64,000 nt of DNA from Massilia sp. HP4 (GTDB lineage: Bacteria; Pseudomonadota; Gammaproteobacteria; Burkholderiales; Burkholderiaceae_D): contig NZ_STGG01000020.1 in NCBI RefSeq assembly GCF_005222695.1, positions 1-64,000 on the forward strand, read 5' to 3'. The translations under genes and the position numbers were made by a program. The notes below the pieces were generated by a model. The model saw nothing but the letters and a program-made list of their open reading frames with translations, had not been told where the DNA came from and ran no database searches. Shown in pieces: positions 61,580-64,000 of this stretch (the first letter of the stretch is position 1; the number at the start of each line of letters is the position of its first letter).

Positions 61580-62743
61580 CTACAGGATTCCCTTGCCGCC
61601 CGAACCGAGGATTTCATCGTGGCGCTCCTTGTCGGTCTTGTGCAGATAGGCCGCGGTAGTGGCGATATTGGCGTGGCCGGCCGTGTCTTGCAGGGTCTTG
61701 AGCTGCACCCCGCCGTTGGCGTGGTTGGTGAGCATGCTGTGGCGCAGCCAGTGCGGCGAGGCCTGGCGCAGCATGGAGGCGCTGTCGCCATCTCCCTGCG
61801 CCGCCGCCTCACTGGCCGCCAGCTGGAAGATTGCCTTCAGCGCCTCTGAGGCTGCCTCGTCGGTGACGCGCACGTGGTCGCGCGTACGGCTCGACAGCAC
61901 CAACGGCATCGTGTCGCCGCGGCTGGTCTGCTCGAGCAGGCCGAAGGCGCGCCGGTAGTCGCGGTAGGCAGCCAGGCTGGCCGGCGGCACCGGCAGCCGG
62001 CGCGGCTTGTTGCCCTTGCCGACCACGTCGAGCCACCAGCGGCCGTCGCCCTCGCTATAGATCGATCCCATGCGGGCGCCGACGATCTCGTTCAGGCGCG
62101 CGCCGGTCTGGGCGAAGGCGATCAACAGGAAACGGTCGCGCGCGCGCTGGCGGGCCGCGGCGTCGGAATCGGCGTGGTTGGCTTCGGCCGCTGCCAGCGC
62201 ATAGGCGAGCGCGACCGGCGTCAGGTAGCGCGTGATGCGGCTCGAGTGCGGCGCCCGGACATTGCGCACCAGGCGCGCCGGATTGCGGCGCAGGTAGCCG
62301 GTGTGCTCGGCGAAGGCCAGCAAGCCCTTGATGGCGATCATCGACTGGCGCCGGCTGGTGTCGGACAGCGGACCCGAGAACGGGCGGTAGCGCGCATCGT
62401 TGCGCGGCCACTTGGTGGTGCACACCCATTCCGGCGGCGGGTTGCGGATGAATTCCTTGTAGGCGTTCAGGTCGGCCACGTTCAGCTGCTGGAACGTCTT
62501 GTTCGCCTCTTCGCGGCACCAGGTCAGGAAGCGGTACAGTTCTTTTTGCAGGTTGGCGATCGACTTGGGGCTCAGCTCGCCATGCGAAATATATTCGCGC
62601 GCGAGTTCGGCGTCGTTGCGGGCCGAGGTGACCGGCTCGTCGTGCATGCCGGAGTAGATGCCGGTGTCGGGACGACTCGCCGCGGCCCGGTCCGGATGCT
62701 CGGCGGGCAGTGGGTCGAGGTCGATCGGCAAGAAGGCGGGCAT
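61580..62743 (-). CDS. Tyrosine recombinase (XerC/phage-integrase family) under a LexA box
   Basis: 387 residues from ATG 62743. N-terminal SAM-like DNA-binding domain (about 60-160: SPKSIANLQKELYRFLTW), catalytic domain with Arg in GARLNEI, Lys in GKGNKPR, HWLRHS (His-x-x-Arg), AGHANI (His) and the nucleophile Tyr in TTAAYLH. Cuts and rejoins DNA at specific sites. A near-consensus LexA box lies 19 bp upstream of the start. No other phage or element genes are nearby, so its target is unclear. Confidence 0.92.
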   Translation of the reverse strand: MPAFLPIDLDPLPAEHPDRAAASRPDTGIYSGMHDEPVTSARNDAELAREYISHGELSPKSIANLQKELYRFLTWCREEANKTFQQLNVADLNAYKEFIRNPPPEWVCTTKWPRNDARYRPFSGPLSDTSRRQSMIAIKGLLAFAEHTGYLRRNPARLVRNVRAPHSSRITRYLTPVALAYALAAAEANHADSDAAARQRARDRFLLIAFAQTGARLNEIVGARMGSIYSEGDGRWWLDVVGKGNKPRRLPVPPASLAAYRDYRRAFGLLEQTSRGDTMPLVLSSRTRDHVRVTDEAASEALKAIFQLAASEAAAQGDGDSASMLRQASPHWLRHSMLTNHANGGVQLKTLQDTAGHANIATTAAYLHKTDKERHDEILGSGGKGIL

Positions 62744-62761
62744 GGGACGATGTCGCGATAA

Positions 62762-62777
62762 CTGTATGGATATACAG
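62762..62777 (-). promoter_or_regulatory. LexA (SOS) box upstream of the tyrosine recombinase
   Basis: CTGTATGGATATACAG fits CTGT-N8-ACAG; on the minus strand, the flanked form TACTGTATATCCATACAGTT differs from the E. coli consensus at three of 20 positions. It is 19-34 bp before the ATG, where it would overlap the promoter. Confidence 0.8.
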
Positions 62778-62943
62778 TATAGCACCGCTGCCAGTGATTG
62801 CGGAAGCATCATGCTTGAGGGCTGGTCGACTCCACGGCAGCCGGGGCGGCAGAGTCCTACAGCGGTCCGCCCTGCATGCCGATACCGTGCTCTCCAGCTT
62901 CACCCGACAATGACATCGACATCTTCACCAGACCAGGAGACCC

Positions 62944-63339
62944 ATGATGAGCACTGCACCGAACTCCACCCCAGGCAAAAGCGGCCCCGACAGCGATACC
63001 GTGACGGTCGGCGTCGGTGGCCAGACCAGCGGCCAGCAAGGCGCAACGCCAAGCCACGAGACCCAGGAAGAAACCGGCGGCAATGGCGGCCCTGGCCTGA
63101 CGCGCAACCAGTCCGGCCCCTACGTCAACGCGCCCGACGGCGCCGGGCAGGTCGCGCGGGATGGGCCGGATGGGCAGGATGCGCCGCGCACCGAGTCGGT
63201 GGACGCGGCCATGACCCATGCCAATCCCGGCGCGCAAGATACCCGCGCCAGCCAGGCCGGCCGGCACGAAACCGGCCTGGGCGCCGCTGAGACCGGCGGC
63301 AACCAGGGTGAGAACGACTTGCCGCCTGCCAGCCCCTGA
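62944..63339 (+). CDS. Glycine-rich disordered hydrophilic protein, unknown function
   Basis: 131 residues from ATG 62944 (GGAG upstream). Composed almost wholly of Gly, Asp, Gln, Pro, Ser and Thr, with no hydrophobic core, signal peptide or known domain; repeated Q-TGG and GG-N patterns. Such sequences are usually disordered and sometimes stress-linked, but nothing here proves that. Its stop TGA and the pnuC stop on the other strand interlock as TGATCA. Confidence 0.6.
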   Translation: MMSTAPNSTPGKSGPDSDTVTVGVGGQTSGQQGATPSHETQEETGGNGGPGLTRNQSGPYVNAPDGAGQVARDGPDGQDAPRTESVDAAMTHANPGAQDTRASQAGRHETGLGAAETGGNQGENDLPPASP

Positions 63340-63912
63340 TCAGGCTTTGGCCCGCTGTCGCGCGGCCAGCCGGGTCCACCAGACCCAGGACACGATCGCA
63401 TTCACCCAGAAGCACAGGTAGAGGAAGGCGGTCAGGTGCAGCCCGCGGCTATAGTACAGCGGCACGGCAATGGTATTGACCAGCAGCCACACCGGCCAGT
63501 TCTCGATCCGCCGCTGCATCATCAGCAGCTGGGCGATCACGCTGAACACCAGCACCGCCGAATCGATGAACGGGGCGTAGGCATTGGTGTAGAAGTTCAA
63601 CATGGCGCCATAGGCGGCGGTGGCGGCGATACCGGCCGGGACCATCCAGGCCAATGTGCGCCAGCCGGCGTGGGTAATTGGCAGCGGCGCCCCGTTATTG
63701 CCGTGCAGCCAGCGCCACCAGCCCAGCACGCCTGTGCCGACAAAGAACATCTGCAGCACGACGTCGGCATACAAGCGGTTCTGGGCAAACAGCACCCCAA
63801 ACAAGGTACAGCCGACGATGCCGGTCCACCAGGTGTGGACGTTGTTGCGGCCAGCCAGCAGGATGGCGGCGGCCGTGAAGGCATTGGCCGCCAGTTCGAG
63901 CGGGCTGGTCAT
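63340..63912 (-). CDS. pnuC: PnuC-family vitamin transporter
   Basis: 190 residues, about seven transmembrane helices. The PnuC pattern is clear: TWWTGIVGCTLFGVLFAQNRLYADVVLQMFF (about 28-58), WRWLHG, and ENWPVWLLVNTIAVPLYYSRGLHLTAFLYL (about 138-167). Family members carry nicotinamide riboside (PnuC), thiamine (PnuT) or riboflavin (PnuX); which one applies here is not decided by the sequence. A putative gene end lies 72 bp upstream, so it may sit last in an operon that begins outside the window. Confidence 0.87.
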   Translation of the reverse strand: MTSPLELAANAFTAAAILLAGRNNVHTWWTGIVGCTLFGVLFAQNRLYADVVLQMFFVGTGVLGWWRWLHGNNGAPLPITHAGWRTLAWMVPAGIAATAAYGAMLNFYTNAYAPFIDSAVLVFSVIAQLLMMQRRIENWPVWLLVNTIAVPLYYSRGLHLTAFLYLCFWVNAIVSWVWWTRLAARQRAKA

Positions 63913-63984
63913 CGTGTGCGCTCCAGGATGCGGGAGCGCTACTGTAAGCCAAACCCGTGCCCTGCCGCAACAAGTTCAGCCGGA

Positions 63985-64000
63985 TTACAGCTTGATGGTG
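63985..64000 (-). CDS. Possible C-terminus of an upstream gene, cut by window edge
   Basis: Reading leftward from the edge gives Thr-Ile-Lys-Leu then TAA (63985-63987). TonB receptors often end in such a hydrophobic strand and are often found before PnuC-type genes, but four residues prove nothing. Confidence 0.2.

Overview
The window is high-GC DNA from what is most probably a Massilia-like member of the Oxalobacteraceae (Betaproteobacteria). The case rests on gene content: several large TonB-dependent receptors paired with carbohydrate enzymes, a PEP-CTERM exosortase substrate, a complete respiratory formate dehydrogenase/selenocysteine block, and SCO/PCu(A)C copper proteins. No rRNA, CRISPR array or intact insertion sequence was seen. 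The species call is inference.

Layout. 1-7400: a leftward glucan-use unit (TonB receptor, SSS sodium/sugar symporter, GH3 beta-glucosidase cut by the window edge) behind a long operator region. 7400-17013: a small lipoprotein, then fdoG-fdoH-fdoI-fdhE-selA-selB, a formate dehydrogenase whose catalytic residue is selenocysteine, together with its maturation factor and two Sec-insertion factors. fdoG is interrupted by an in-frame TGA at 8474 with a well-formed SECIS hairpin behind it. 16945-19795: PEP-CTERM protein and Tat-type phospholipase C, leftward. 19977-21641: udk, then selC (tRNA-Sec), then a lipoyl-carrier (GcvH-like) and a DsrE-like protein. 21638-26000: methionine aminopeptidase coupled to a ParD-like protein behind four 11-bp-phased repeats, then a discoidin/di-haem lipoprotein. 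26266-29763: copper delivery proteins and haem O synthase. 29842-35535: trehalose-6-phosphate synthase, two PixA/AidA inclusion-body proteins, an alpha/beta hydrolase diverging from a CGNR regulator, and an Rrf2 regulator.

35599-40644: GH2 and GH43 glycosidases, bracketed by a 17-bp direct repeat; both genes and the first TonB unit share a GCGC-centred operator-like motif. 40645-44100: an accessory-looking patch with small orphan ORFs, a decayed coiled-coil (KfrA-like) gene and a PP2C-like protein. 44109-54463: a seven-gene leftward operon (D-aminopeptidase, FAD D-amino-acid oxidoreductase, TonB receptor, amidohydrolase, serine hydrolase, M19 dipeptidase, RidA) with an XRE-cupin regulator upstream. 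Its logic suggests import and stepwise degradation of D-amino-acid-containing peptides. 54694-59420: a two-gene signalling unit (HisKA_2 sensor kinase and REC-PAS-GGDEF-EAL). 59491-61084: a broken YtcJ-type amidohydrolase. 61293-64000: small proteins, a tyrosine recombinase behind a near-perfect LexA box, and a PnuC-type vitamin transporter.

The most interesting candidates are the selC-linked GcvH-like/DsrE-like pair, the ParD-like/methionine aminopeptidase pair with phased operators, the D-peptide operon, the SOS-type recombinase, and the shared carbohydrate operator.
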